This document shows positions 20,989-32,783 of a stretch of DNA of 64,000 bases, in pieces. Source of the stretch: Platanthera guangdongensis. Lineage: Eukaryota; Streptophyta; Magnoliopsida; Asparagales; Orchidaceae. Below the pieces are notes generated by a model that did not search any database, was not told the DNA's origin, and was given only the letters and a program-made list of their open reading frames with translations. The stretch covers positions 65,539,885 through 65,603,884 of the forward strand of contig CM077161.1 in the NCBI GenBank assembly GCA_039583875.1, given 5' to 3'. Both the position numbers and the translations under genes were made by a program. The stretch's first letter is position 1. Every line of letters begins with the position of its first letter.

Positions 20989-21452
20989 GGTTGTGAAAAC
21001 CCTAGCTGTTTTCACTCCTCATTCCAGCCATTTTTCCTGAGAAAAACTTCTGTAGAGATGGAAAACTGCTGGAGCAAGTCTTGGAGAAGAAGATCCGCCG
21101 CCGCCGTAAAAGAGAAGATGTCGCCGAGAACATTCACAAGATCAATGGCGGGAAATAGTGGAAATGCCGGAAATGAGGTGAGCTTCCTCCCCTCTCCCTT
21201 GGTGCTAGATCTGTAGATATCTAGGTGAGATGTCAACTCAAAAGAGTCTAGACTAGTGAGTTGGTGATTTCTCTAGGAAGAGGTCGTTCTAGGGTTTGTG
21301 CTCTAAGGCTAGTTGTGTCTTCTACCTCTCCAACCTTATATGTGAAGATGGAGGATGGTTTCATGAAGAATCATGGCCTCATGAGGGTGAATAAGGGAGG
21401 AGGAACTTCTCGTGTGATTTTGGAAGACCGACTTGAGAAGTAAGATGAACCG

Positions 21453-22299
21453 ACTTAAAATAACTTGAAAAGGACAGACCTTAGCATCAAAACGGGTCAA
21501 AAATTTGGAACCCTGAACTCATACAGCAGCTGCCTTTTTATAGGCAAAAATTTCCAAGTACACGCCCTCCGATACGGGCGTGTCGGTGGGCGTGTCAGCA
21601 CTATTAAACAACAGATTTCGGTGAAGTGACGAATTTGACGGCGATTTGACTTTGCGGCCGAAAACGCGCCGGTCACGCCCCTGGTCACGAGCGTGATGGT
21701 GTGCGTGTCGTTCGGCGATTAAAGGCATTGTTGACTTCGGGATTCGCCAGCGGTAGTTTGTCGGGCGAGGTGGAGAAAGTCACGCCCCAGGTCACGGGCA
21801 TGACAGTGGGCGTGTCGGGTTGAGTCGACACTCGACAAACGTCGAGTAGAAATTATCGAGAGATGGTCACGGGCTTCGGCACGGGGCGTGTCGAGCTGAC
21901 ACGGGCATGGCGCTCATCGGATACGAGTGTGTCCCTCTTGATTCGACGAACGTCGAGTTGAAATCGTCGAGCGGGATGGACACGGCCTTGGTCACGCCCC
22001 GTGTCGGATTGACACGGGCGTGTGGCCGGGCGGGTCAGGCTTTTCTCTTCAAAAATTGGCTGAATCACTAGTTGTTAACGTGTCACGCCCTGGTCACAGG
22101 GGTATCCCAATGAACACGGGTGTGTACTTGCCAATTTTGGCAAATTTCTGCAAAGTTATCAGAAAATCAAAAATAAACGAAGTTATAAAATATTTACAAA
22201 ATAGGAGCAATTTATTACAGAAAATGAAGTAAAAATAACAAAAATAAAGTAAAACCATTTTTTAATATACATCAAAATAGTCATATTTACAATTCATCA
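21453..22299 (-). repeat. 3' LTR of element B (truncated to U3 and leader start)
   Basis: Minus start TGATGAATTG at 22299. It matches the right LTR through the T-rich start, the GACACGGGCGTGTC palindromes (21570-22110) and the CTATAAAAAGG box, and ends near CTTGAAAAGG at 21461. A ~30-bp segment present at 31917-31950 is absent here. Confidence 0.85.
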
Positions 22300-22322
22300 A
22301 ATACCCCCATACTTAAGCTTTT
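22300..22322 (-). other. Terminal polypurine tract of element B
   Basis: Minus-strand CTTAAGTATGGGGGTATT lies next to the LTR start. A close copy lies at 23939-23955. Confidence 0.75.
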
Positions 22323-24221
22323 GCTATTCCAGAGCAAAAGTTTGAGGTGAACTTATAAGGAATAGAAAAATTCTAAGTTTAGCTACCGCTTAATCAATTA
22401 TAAGAGAGATCTAAATAAATATACGAGGTGTAAGAGTTAAGTCCTAAAATTATGTAGATGATTTAAATAGTGCAAAAGTTTTGGCCAAAAGACTTCTTGA
22501 TGTAATCAAATAGAAAGCGGTAATTGTAATGGTTAGATTAACAAGAATAGTTTGGAATTATATAAAATTTTAGCCTATAGGAGTTTTACTTGAAATATTG
22601 CAATTTACAAATTATTCTCTCAAAAAGATTTTTGAATTAAATCTAGAATCGTGAAATTGGCAAAGGGATTGATGTTGGTTTATGAAGAGGGTTTTTTTTT
22701 TGAGGCGAGGTTATTTTTTCTCGAACCTCCATTTTTTTTTCTTTTTGGATTATTAGGAAAATGAAATCTTATTTTCCTAATATCATTTTTTTTCAACTTC
22801 ATAATAAATTTTAACCCAATGTATATATGTAGGAGTAATGAATTTTATCCTCTTAATCCATAACATATAATCTTTTTAATCTATTGGGTGCCTATGTTTA
22901 CGGAACAAAATCTTATTCCCATTGACATATGATCTTTTAAGGATAACAATTTTATCATGCCAAGTAGGGCATGATAAGGAAGGTGAGAAAAGAAAACTAG
23001 ATTTTTTATTAAAAAATAATTTTTAGAGCAACCTTAATAAATTGTAAGTTCCAATTTTTCAGAAAGCTAAAAGTAAACATAATTGAATCCTATAGTCGTT
23101 ATTTTCTAACATAATACACATGCTCATATCAATGAAAAATTAGAAGTAGTGCCTAAAACGAGTTCGCTATTTTTAACAAAGAATAATAAATTCTTTAAAA
23201 CTTAACCCCGAATATTTAAATTTTTCAATCTATAATTCACAAACGAATAGCAAACAGAGAATTAATAAAATTCACATATAAACTCAAAGCAAAATTTTTG
23301 GATAGCAAGAAAATTAAGGATGGTATATTTGATTTATTTGTTTCAAAATATTTTTTTGGTTTTTTATAGTTTTTTCATCATTTTTTTGTGTTTTTTATTT
23401 ATTATCTCTTTTTTTGTATTTTTGTTTTGTTTTGCTCAAAAATGTTTTTTTGAATTTTTGTTTAGTTTTCCTCTTTTTTTTTTGAATTTTTTGAAATTAT
23501 TATCATTTTTTTAGATTTTAACGTTTTGCGAAATGTGCGAGAAAAAGAGACGGTATTTACAAGAATGAGAGAGAAAAGGAATGGGGAGGGAGAAGATTAT
23601 TTACAAAATTATTTACAAAGATTTTTACAAAATGAAACTAAATATTTTTGGAATTTTTGTTTTGTTTTATAATTTTTTTTTTTTTGAAATTTTTGTTTTA
23701 TAATTTTTTTTGGAATTTTGTTGCACATTTTTTTTTTGGGATTTTTGATTTAAAAAGACAGAAAAAAAAACATTTTTAAAGACAAAAAAAACAAGACCTT
23801 AAGTTTTGGGGATTTTTTTTCATTTTCAAATTTTTTTATTTTGATTTGTTTTGTTTTTTTTTATATATAATTTTCTTTTCATATATATTTGTTTTTTGGA
23901 AGTGCAGAAAATAGAAGTGCAAAAAAAAAAGCGAGAAGACACCCCCATACTTAAGTCCAACATTGTCCCTAATGTTGTAATGTAAGTATGTGGAACAAAA
24001 CAGGTAAGAGAGTATATACAACGAAAAGAAATAGAGGGGGCGGGGTGGTAGAAGCTTCCTTGATAGGAGGTGGGGTAGACGCAGTTTAGGAACCCTGCAT
24101 TATTAAGAAAGATAGCAAAAAAAAAGGTAAAGAGATAGCGAAAAAGATAAACATGGGGTGCCTCCCAGGAGCGCTTTGTTTATAGTCGCGTAGCTTGACT
24201 ATGTTGGCGGTTTAAATATCT
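22323..24221 (-). other. Element B 3' non-coding region (env-like gene position, no coding sense)
   Basis: 1.9 kb of AT-rich sequence with long T and A runs and no recognisable protein. Athila elements often carry an env-like frame here. I see none, nor remnants of one. A second polypurine-like motif, CCCCCATACTTAAG (plus), occurs at 23941-23954 followed by AACATTGTCCCTAATGTT, a short inverted repeat. Confidence 0.6.
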
Positions 24222-25590
24222 AGGAGGGTTATGGATTCGAAATTACCGCCCACAGGATCGCTTGCTATGTATAATTTGAAGCGATGACCGTTCACTTTAA
24301 ACGAGCCTTTATCCGGATGGGAGACGAGTACGGTCACATAAGGCCAAACCTCTTCAACTTTGAAGGGGCCGGACCAACGTGATCTTAGTTTCCCGGGGAA
24401 AAGTCTAAGTCGTGAGTTATAAAGAAGGACAAGATCGCCCAGAGAAAAAGTTTTTTGGTGCTTGAGTTTTCAGTCGTGATAAAACTTAGAATGATACTTA
24501 TAGAACTTATTGCTCTCGTAAGCGTTTGCACGCCATTCATCGAGCTCGTTTACTTGCAGTTTTCTATTTTGGGCGGCTAAGTTAGCGTCGAGTTTTAAAA
24601 GTTTTAAAGCCCAAAGTGCGCGATGTTCTAATTCTACTGGGAGATGACACGCTTTGCCGTAGACTAATCGATACGGCGTACAACCAATTGCGGTTTTGTA
24701 TGCGGTACGATAAGCCCACAACGCATCGTCGAGTTTGATGGACCAATCTTTCCTATTAAGTGAAACAGTTTACTCTAATATGCGCTTTATCTCTCGATTG
24801 ACTACCTGTACTTGGCCACTAGTTTGCGGGTGGTAGGGGGTGGGAAGTTTGTGTGTGACGCCGTATCTAGCTAACATCTTAGCCATCTGGGTGTTGCAGA
24901 AATGCGTCCCCCTATCGCTTACAATAGCGCGCGGAGTGCCGAAGCGCGAAAATAGTTTTTTTAAGAAATGTAACGGCGACTCGCGCATCGTTGGTGGGGA
25001 GAGCTTGCGCTTCCGCCCACCTCGATACGTAGTCGACCGCTACTAAAATATACATATTTTTGAACGACGGAGGTAGGGGGCCGACAAAATCTATGCCCCA
25101 TAAATCGAAGACTTCGCACTCTAAAAACATGTTTTGGGGCATCTCGTCGCGACGAGAGATGTTACCCGACCGCTGACAGCTATCGCATGCGCGCACAAAA
25201 TTGTGAGCGTCTTTAAATAGAGTGGGCCAAAAGAAGCCCGCCTCTAGCGCCTTCCGCGCGGTCCGGTTAGATTGATAATGCCCACCAGCCGGACCCTCTT
25301 GGCAGTGCCTAAGGATTTGCGTGCACTCCACACCCGCGACACATCTTCCGACCGCTTGGTCCGCGCAGATACGAAAAAGAAAAGGGTCCTCCCAAAAGAA
25401 ATATTTCAAGTCAGAAAAGAATTTCTTCTTTTGCTGGCTCAAAAAGTCTTTTGGAAGCACCCTCGCAACTAAATAGTTCGCAAACTCTGCGAACCACGGC
25501 GGGGAAGATGAACTAGTAGTTATGGCAAGGAGGCATTCCTCGGGGACTCTATCATTTATGTCAGATTCGACGAGCGCTTCCGCAGCGGAA
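24222..25590 (-). pseudogene. Element B integrase
   Basis: Reading minus: KKFFSDLKYFFWEDPFLFRI, then an HHCC finger (HCQEGPAGGHYQ ... CDSCQRSG), the catalytic Asp in LWGIDFVGPLPPS, and [21 protein letters not shown]7 run on plus at 24957-24963 holds one extra base and shifts the frame. The second Asp is in [10 protein letters not shown] and the Glu in [10 protein letters not shown], then a [50 protein letters not shown] and [11 protein letters not shown] finish the C-terminal domain. All DDE residues are present. The chief lesion is the homopolymer shift. Confidence 0.9.
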
Positions 25591-26069
25591 TTTTCTAAGC
25601 AGGAGAGGTGATCGGCGGCTAAATTTTTCGCGCCCCTCTTATCCCGGATCTCTAAATCGAACTCCTGCAAGAGGAGGATCCATCAAAGAAGGCGGGGTTT
25701 GGCGTCCGTTTTCGCTAACAAATATTTTAAGGCAGAATGGTCGGTAAATTCGATAACTTTGTATAGCGTAATATATCATCGAAACTTATCGAAAGCAAAT
25801 ACGACGGCTAAAAATTCCTTTTTCGTTGTCGTGTAATTTTCTTGTGCGGAAGTGAGTGTCTTGCTAGCGTAGTAAATATGATGAAAATATTTGTTTATAC
25901 GTTGGCCAAGAACGGCTCCTACGGCAATATCACTAGCGTCGCACATAATTTCGAACGGAAGGGTCCAATCGGGCGCCACTAAAATAGGTGAATTGATAAG
26001 TTTTTGTTTTATGAAATTAAATGCAGACTCGCATGCGCTATCAAAGACAAAATTTGATTCCTTTTCCAA
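25591..26069 (-). pseudogene. Element B RNase H
   Basis: FDSACESAFNFIKQKL, then APDWTLPFEIMCDASDIAVG (first Asp), YYASKTLTSAQENYTTTKKE, FLAVVFAFDKFR, a TAA, FTDHSALKYLL (Asp), and GAKNLAADHLSCLEN. It overlaps the reverse transcriptase end by a frame change near 26050. Stops at about 25774 and 25680 split it. Confidence 0.85.
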
Positions 26070-26862
26070 GAGGCGAGTTAGCGGCTTTGTTTTTTTGAAA
26101 AATCTTGAATAAACGTCTATAAAAGCCTGCGTGCCCTAAGAAACTCCTAATAGATTTAACGTTGGAAGGCGGGGGAAGTTTTTCGATAATTTCAACTTTG
26201 GCCTTATCGACCTCCATCCCTTTAGACGAAATCATATGGCCGAGAACCAAACCTTCTCGAACCATAAAGTTACATTTTTCCCAATTTAAAACGAGATGCG
26301 TGTCCTCGCATCGCTGAAGGACACGATCTAAATTACGAAGATAGGACGGGAAAGAGCTTCCGTAAACAGAGAAGTCATCCATAAAGACTTCCATAATGTC
26401 TCCTACCAGCTCGCCAAAGATCGCCAGCATATATCGTTGGAATGTAGCGGGCGCGTTACAGAGGCCAAATGGCATTCGTCGATATGCGAAGGTACAAAAC
26501 GGGCACGTAAAAGTTGTTTTCTCTTGGTCATCGGGTGAAATGGGGATTTGGAAAAACCCAGATAATCCATCAAGAAAACAAAAATACGGATGACCGGACA
26601 AACGCTCTAAAATTTGGTCTAAAAATGGTAGTGGGAAATGATCCTTACGGGTGGCATCATTTAGTTTTCTATAATCAATGCACACCCCCCAACCCGTAAC
26701 AGTACGAGTTGGGACGAGTTCATTATGCTCATTCTCCACTACGATAGGACCGCCCTTTTTGGGCACCACGTGAATGGGACTAACCCACGTACTATCTGAT
26801 ATGGGGTAAATAATCACCGCATCTAATAATTTAATAATTTTGGCCTTAACGACGTCTTTCAT
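26070..26862 (-). pseudogene. Element B reverse transcriptase
   Basis: One long clean frame. VVKAKIIKLLDAVIIYPISD, WVSPIHVVPKKGG, WGVCIDYRKLNDATRKDHFP, LPFLDQILERLSGH, YFCFLDGLSGFFQIPI and MPFGLCNAPATFQR, then the catalytic EVFMDDFSVYG, ILV-type HLVLNWEKCNF, and VKSIRSFLGHAGFYRRLFK. The YMDD-type box reads FMDD, the Athila form. The domain itself looks intact. A frame change at its C-terminus joins RNase H. Confidence 0.92.
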
Positions 26863-26959
26863 GTTTGGGTTAAGACGTCGCTGCGGCTGAATAGTTTTGC
26901 GGCAGTTATCGAGAAGGAAAATCTTATCGGTGCAGAAAGACGGTTTAATCCCTTTAAGA

Positions 26960-27760
26960 TCAAAAATTTGCCACGCAATTGTGGCGATGTTTAAGCAAAA
27001 CTCCCAATAAATCGGAAGTCTCTGATTCGCTCAAATGCGAAGAAATGATAACAGGGAGTGTATCATCTTTTCCCAAAAAGGCGTATTTGACTGAATCAGG
27101 TAGGGGTTTGAGTTTAAGACAGGGCGGTTCTTCTAACGAGATTTTAATTCCTATTTCTTTCTTACCAATTGGTTCGAAAGGCAAGTCTATAGAGGTATCC
27201 TCATCGCAGTTAAAATTTTCGAGCACATAAAGATCGTCGTTTAAAAAAGTAGACTCAAAAATAGGCGAAGAACAATCTCCGAGATATGTGTCTAAATTAT
27301 AACAAAAGTCATCGCTCGATGACGAGTCTCCTATGGAGGGATTAATAGAGAAAGTAACTTCGTCATCTCCTACCCGAAGGAGGAGACGACCGTTACTGAC
27401 ACCAATTAATGTGCGGGAGGTAGCAAGAAAAGGGCGACAGAGTATAATTGGTACATCGGTGTCCTCCTCGATGTCCAAGATGACGAACTCTACCGGAAAG
27501 ATAAACTTATCAACTCAGACAAGTACGTCCTCCACTACCCCGACGGGAAACTTAACCGAGTGATCCGCTAGTTAGATTCGCATTTTAGTAGGGGCCGGAG
27601 TGCATAAACCTATTTTTTGAAAGAGCGAGAATGACATCAAATTAATGCTCACGCCTAAATCTGATAGAGCGTATTTTACTAATATATTGCCAAAAAGGCA
27701 CGGGATGGAGAACCGTCCCGGGTCATTTCTTTTTAGGGGCAATTTATTAGTAAGAGCCGC
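26960..27760 (-). pseudogene. Element B protease and linker
   Basis: Minus frame: the active-site region ALSDLGVSINLM near 27660, LADHSVKFPVGVVEDVLV with stops, then FVILDIEEDTDVPIILCRPF and RVGDDEVTFSI, followed by an acidic linker. Athila proteases use D-L/S-G. Here it is DLGVS instead of DLGAS. The segment 27478-26960 is open. Confidence 0.8.
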
Positions 27761-27974
27761 TGAGCAGTCAGCATTAAGAGAAATATGCGAAATATTTTCT
27801 AATTTTTGTTTATTGGAAAGATGTTATTTTAAGTATTTCACATATTTAGGCATCTGAGAGATTGGCTCGCAGAAAGGAACATTAATATGAATTTGTTTTA
27901 ATAATAAAATAAATTTTTCATATTGCGCATCCTTACGCTCACAATCGAGCTTGTGCGGATATGGCAAGGGCGTT

Positions 27975-29457
27975 TTAATAAATTTTTTCATTTAAAATTT
28001 GTAAAGGCGGCGTAATCGAAGAAGGGGGAAGAGGGGTCGGAGGTGAAATATGTACCTGAGGATCGGTCCGTTTTGGATCGATCACCTCCTTTCTGCTACG
28101 GAGGGTTATAGCATTGATATTTTCCCGCGGATTGGGCTCCGTGTTTCCCGGCAGTGCCCCGAGCACGCGCTCGGACATCATTCGCGCTAGCTGTCCAACC
28201 TGGAGTTCTAAGTTTTTTAGCGATCCGGTGATGTTCCGGATATTTGACTCGTTGGAAGCTATATATTTAGAAAACGTATCCTCCATCGGGGAGGGTTTTG
28301 GAAGAGGGGGAGGTGGCAGAAATCCGGGCGCGAAAGAATTGGGGGGGGGGGGGGGGGGCGCTGCGCATAATTCGCATTGCTCCATGAGAAGTTGGGGTGG
28401 TTCCTCCAACCCGGATTATAGTTATTGCTATAAGGGTTCTTATTGGGCTTGAAGGAAGGTCACCCAGCATTTCCCACGTAGTCTACAAATTCATTTGCAA
28501 CGCCGGCATTAGGGGGAATCCGACAAGGAGGAGTGGTGGAGGCAGCAGACATCTCCGCCACCTGCTTCGTCAGCCTTTCAACTTGAAGGGCTAAGTGGGC
28601 AGTGGCATCCACTTCAAAGAGGTCGGCCGCATGCTTGGGACGTCCCCGCGGGACGTTCCATTGGTAGGCGTTCATAGCCATCTCTTCAATAAGAGCTTGG
28701 GCAGCCTAGGGGGTCTTATTATTCAAGGTACCCCCGGCAGCCGCGTCAATCATTTGACGCGTCTGATAATTAAGCCCATTGTAGAAGATTTAGACATGCA
28801 ACCACGCATGCAGCGCGTGGTGCGGACACTTGCGGAGGAATTCCTTAAAGCGCTCCCAAGTCTCAAAAAGAGACTCAGAATCGTTCTGCACAAACGAAGA
28901 AATGTCTGCCCGCAACTTTGCAGTTTTGGCGTGCGAAAAATACTTCGTTAAGACTCGTTCTGCAAGGTCGGCCCATGTGGTGATACATCCTCGTGGGATG
29001 GAATTCAACCATGCCTTAGATTTGGATCTGAGGGAGAATGGAAAAAGGCGCAAACGAATGGCGTCATCAGTGACGCCATTGATCTTAAAAGTATCGCAAA
29101 TCTCCAAAAAGCTAGACAAATGAACGTTCGGGTCCTCATTCGGCTGTCCGTCGAACTGCACGACTTTTTGGATCATTTGGATAACGCTCGATTTGATCTC
29201 AAAATTATTGTTCGCAACCGTCGGGCGAACAATACTGGACCCAGTATCGTCCAAATTAGGCCGGGCGTAATATGACATTGTACGCTCGACGACCGCATTC
29301 GGATTGGGGTCGGCCATAGCAACGGCAGAGGTTCTCCGATGGATTCTTCGGGATCCAAAGAGGGATTTCGGCGTTGAGACCGAATACGTGCAAGCGAGCG
29401 TTCGATCTCATGATCGAAATCCAAATTTTCGGACTCCGAAGGCTGTCCACGGGTCAT
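27975..29457 (-). pseudogene. gag: Element B gag
   Basis: Starts MTRGQPSESENLDFDHEIER at 29457. After a frameshift at about 29320 comes the core: QMIQKVVQFDGQPNEDPNVH, LSSFLEICDTFKINGVTDDA, IRLRLFPFSLRSKSKAWLNS, ITTWADLAERVLTKYF and SFVQNDSESLFETWERFKE. Stops follow, then EEMAMNAYQWNVPR, VERLTKQVAEMSA, a proline run, MEDTFSKYIASNESNIRNI and AITLRSRKE, the Athila C-terminus. No zinc knuckle is visible, as is usual in this group. A G17-like run at 28351-28369 (plus) breaks the frame. Confidence 0.88.
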
Positions 29458-29593
29458 ACACCCTAAAATAGAAAGTAGAAAATTAACTTCTTTTTTTGGA
29501 TTGGATTTTGAAGAAAAGTTTTCAAGTTTTTTTTTAGTTTTTGAAATAAAGGTAAAAGTAGTAGACTTCGGATTCGAAATAACAACTCAAAGA
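29458..29593 (-). other. Element B leader
   Basis: 136 bp between primer site and gag, A/T-rich, no motif seen. Confidence 0.5.
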
Positions 29594-29595
29594 GA

Positions 29596-29613
29596 TCCCC
29601 AGCAACGGTGCCA
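29596..29613 (-). other. Primer binding site of element B (Asp-tRNA type)
   Basis: Minus-strand TGGCACCGTTGCTGGGGA lies six bases after the LTR end (TGATTACC on plus at 29620). Confidence 0.85.
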
Positions 29614-30584
29614 AAAACTTGATTACCCGCGAACAGACGTTTACTGTGGTTGGTTCGGTAAGTCAATCGCCGCGGGCTTGCTAGATAAGGCAAGTGCACC
29701 TATCGCAAGTAGTACTCGATATTCGGGAGAATAACGAGGTCGTATTATTCCCGGGAACGGGTTGATTACCCCTACTGCTCCGAAAACACTATTATTTTAC
29801 CGAAATAGTAGGTGAGGGTTTTAATTAAAATAGGAACGAAAATAGATTTAAGAAAATAGTCGATGAATAGATAACTCCCGGTATCGAATTACGTTAGGAT
29901 TAAAAATAGATTTGAATAACTAGATATCTAATATTTCAATTTAATTAAAGCGGAAACTTGGCCGTGGAGGTTCAAAATAATGAGCTCACCAATCTCTAGG
30001 AATATCACTCACATGGACATTAAGGCTATTCGACCGGGCTCTCGTCCGATGAAGGATTCCCCTTAATGCCTGCAGTACGCTAAGAACCCCGCTATTGGGT
30101 GGGGAACCGAATCCGGTAGAGTTAGCACTCCTCCTCTCTCGAGGGTTAGTGCGAAACTCTATTTACCCAGGGGTGATCTGTCCATACGCACGGCCTCTCG
30201 GCTAGCTAGCGTATGGATAATGGAAATAGAGCCCACACATCGATATGGGGTTCTACTCGTCGTTAACCCGGGGTAAACCTTAAATTTTTTAATTAAATCG
30301 AAAAATTAGACATTTGGTTATTTAAAACATTTTATATCCCAAAGCTCTTCGATACCGATTGCTAAAAGCATTTAGCCACTCATCGGAATGGGGATAGCTT
30401 ATATGTTTGGTTATGTGAGCGTTCTAAACTATTCGCTGAAAGGATATAAAGAAAATAAGAAGAAAAGTAAAATACCTTAACATTAGAAAAGTTATTACAA
30501 TTAAACACACCCGCACTCATTCAAACATATAACAAGAGACAAAAATAAAACTAAGTTACACATAAGAGAAAATTGCATAATGAA

Positions 30585-31040
30585 ATTTGCAGGCCCCACT
30601 CAAACAAGTGGGGGCGGAAAATAAAAGCTGAAAATTGCAAGTCCTACTCAAACGAGTAGAACTGAAATGAAAGCAAGTCCTACTCAAACGAGTAGGAGAA
30701 AATAAATGCGATTATAGGGCTTTCTTAAATATTTACATCAAAATAAAGTCCGACCATTTAACTCCTAGCAAGTAGGCGGAAAATCAAATCCAACCATTTA
30801 ACTCAAGTGAGTCGGCGGAAAAATAAAGAATGAAAATTACAAGTCCTACTCAAATGAGTAGGGCTGAAAATACAGTCCAGCCATTTAACTTAAGTGAGTA
30901 GGCGGAAAAACAAAAGCTACAAACACTTGCTTGAATAAAATCCAGCCATTTAACTCAAATGAGTGGGCGGAAAAAATAAAAACAACACGCGCACTCTACT
31001 TGAATAAAATCCAGCCAATTAACTCAAATGAGTAGGCGGA
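30585..31040 (-). repeat. Degenerate tandem repeat in element B U5
   Basis: Units of 45-65 bp contain ACTCAAAYGAGTRGG (itself partly palindromic, ACTC..GAGT) followed by YGGAAAATAAA. I count about eight, at 30598, 30648, 30682, 30760, 30802, 30850, 30890, 30955 and 31020. Confidence 0.6.
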
Positions 31041-31104
31041 AAAATAAAAACAACACACACACACTCTACTTGAAAGTAACTACTCATGCACTCGACATAA
31101 ATAA

Positions 31105-31131
<27 letters not shown>
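31105..31131. repeat. (AC)n microsatellite
   Basis: About 13 uninterrupted AC units in the B 5' LTR. Confidence 0.9.
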
Positions 31132-31135
<4 letters not shown>

Positions 31136-32021
31136 TAAATTAACTTAGGAGCTGAAAAATATCTCATACACGCACACACTCGTGCTAAAAATAAGAAAAA
31201 CAAAGTTATTGAAAGACTAAAATGACTGCATTTCTACCGCTGAAATGCAGTAGAAATGCATAAAAAGGCAAAAAAAAAATGTTTGAGCAAAAGTTTTCAA
31301 ATTAAAGTGAGAAAGGCAAGTGCCCGAAAAATTAAAACGTTTACATTTTTACCGTTTGATTTTGATAGAAATGCATAAAAAGTGAAAATAAAAATTGTTC
31401 GGGCGAAAAAATTTTTTGTAATTGCAAAAATTCTAAGTTCTTCAAAAATTATAATAACGCATTATTCATTCTTATAGACTTGTAAAATTATTTAAAAAGT
31501 GAAGAAAACTAAAAAAGAGTAAAAGGTTTGTAACAAAAAAAGGAAAAGAAAATCTAAGTTAGGAGTCATGAAAATCACTTTTTATCGTTTTATAAGTTTA
31601 TAAGAGTGAATTTTAAAGCATAAAAATCCTAAGTCTAACCAATTTTTAAGAGTTTGAGAATGAAATCGGCTATAATAATGGCTATAAATTTTGTTGTTAT
31701 GATAGTAAAAAAAATTATTTTTTTTCATTTTAAAACATAAAGTAGAGTTAGCAATTTTAAGCTCATACACACACACGCATATGAAAATGAAATTAAAAGT
31801 ACTTAGCATTGATGAAAAGGAGGCCTTCAGAGATTTTTCAAAACATTAAAAGGATGAAAAGAAAGGATTTTATTAACAAAAAAGATTGATTACAATGCTT
31901 AAAACAACTTGAAAAGGTGGGGGAAAGATCCTTACATAGCCCCAAAACTAGCTCCAAACGGCAGCCCTTAGCATCAAAACGGTTCAAAAATTTGGAACCC
32001 TGAACTCATACAGCAGTTTCC

Positions 32022-32029
32022 TTTTTATA
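32022..32029 (-). promoter_or_regulatory. TATA box of element B 5' LTR
   Basis: CCTATAAAAAGG on minus lies between the palindrome-rich U3 and the conserved leader. The truncated 3' LTR has it too (near 21534). Confidence 0.65.
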
Positions 32030-32783
32030 GGCAAAAATTTCCAAGTACATGCCGACACGGGCGTGTCTGTGGGCGTGTCAGCACTATTAAACAGCAGATT
32101 TCGGTGAAGTGACGGATTTGACGGCGATTTGACTTTGCGGCCGAAAACACGGCGGTCACACCCCTAGTCACGGGCGTGACGATGGGCGTGTCGTTCAGTG
32201 ATTAAAGGCATTGTTGACTTCGGGATTCGCCGGTGGCAGTTTGTCGGGCGAGGTGGAGAAAGTCACGCCCCAGGTCACGGGCGTGATGGTGGGCGTGTCG
32301 GGTTGAGTCGACACTCGACAAATGTCGTGCGGAAATTGTCGAGAGATGGTCACGGGCTTCGGCACAGGGCGTGTCGGGCTGACACGGGCGTGGCGCTCAT
32401 CGGACACGGGCGTGTCACTCTTGATTCGACGAATGTCGAGTTGAAATCGTCGAGCGAGATGGACACGGGCTTGGTCACGCCCCGTGTCGGATTGACACGA
32501 GCGTGTGGTCGGGCGTGTCAGGCTTTTCTCTTCAAAAATTCGCTGAATCACTGGTTGTTGACGTGTCACGTCCTGGTCACGGGCGTGTCCCAAGGAACAC
32601 AGGCGTGTACTTGCCAATTTTTGTAAATTTCTTCAAATTTATCATAAAATCAAAAAAAAACGAAGTTAAAAAATATTTACAAAATAGGAGCAATTTATTA
32701 CAGAAAATGAAGTAAAAATAACAAAAATAAAGTAAAACCATTTTTTTAATGTACATCAAAATAGTCATATTTACAATTCATCA

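Larger units (their letters stand above)
1280..21452 (+). mobile_element. Element A: Ty3/gypsy Tekay-type chromovirus, broken and twice interrupted
   Basis: The order is 5' LTR (1280-3106), Met primer site (3109), gag (3323-4061 and 10872-11218), candidate intron (11219-11314), protease, reverse transcriptase, RNase H, integrase with a C-terminal chromodomain-like tail (to 20070), and 3' LTR (from 20158). Removing inserts I and N restores one colinear gag-pol reading order. Clade assignment rests on the single CX2CX4HX4C knuckle, the [10 protein letters not shown] reverse transcriptase box and a C-terminal stretch ending EEYTWEP...RYPELF, typical of Tekay/Del. Many stops and frameshifts make it non-functional. 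Confidence 0.88.
20158..21452 (+). repeat. 3' LTR of element A (5' 1.3 kb only)
   Basis: It starts TATAACGTCC (expected TGTAACGTCC) after GGGGACGAAATC-type sequence. It has about 125 bp absent from the 5' copy, then the palindrome array (20283-20970), a TATA box at 20981, and the leader to about 21442. The rest is lost where element B begins. LTR M on the minus strand supplies the same first 125 bp and confirms the start. Confidence 0.88.
21453..32783 (-). mobile_element. Element B: Ty3/gypsy Athila-type, near full length
   Basis: Direct repeats 21453-22299 and about 31890-32783 flank minus-strand gag, protease, reverse transcriptase, RNase H and integrase. A polypurine tract abuts the left repeat and an Asp-type primer site the right LTR end (29620). 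The 5' LTR is 3,164 bp, but the 3' copy keeps only its first ~850 bp and is joined to A LTR sequence, so about 2.3 kb is deleted there. Athila markers: gag start MTR, the DLGxSINLM protease box, FMDDFSVYG, and [16 protein letters not shown] in the integrase end. Confidence 0.9.
29620..32783 (-). repeat. 5' LTR of element B (3.16 kb)
   Basis: Minus start TGATGAATTG at 32783. The U3 carries GACACGGGCGTGTC palindromes (32050-32600). The promoter TATAAAAA is at 32022-32029 and the long R-U5 is AT-rich. The U5 has about eight copies of TCCWRCCATTTAACTCAARTG / AGTCCTACTCAAACGAGTAG units (30590-31030), an (AC)13 run, and a structured stretch around 29960-30260 with TCTCGAGGG...CCTCTC inverted words. 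Confidence 0.85.

Noticed and set aside
23320..23514. Phe/Leu-rich membrane-like frame
   Set aside because: Translation of T-rich 3' UTR in element B, on the strand opposite to its genes. No conserved residues, so not env.
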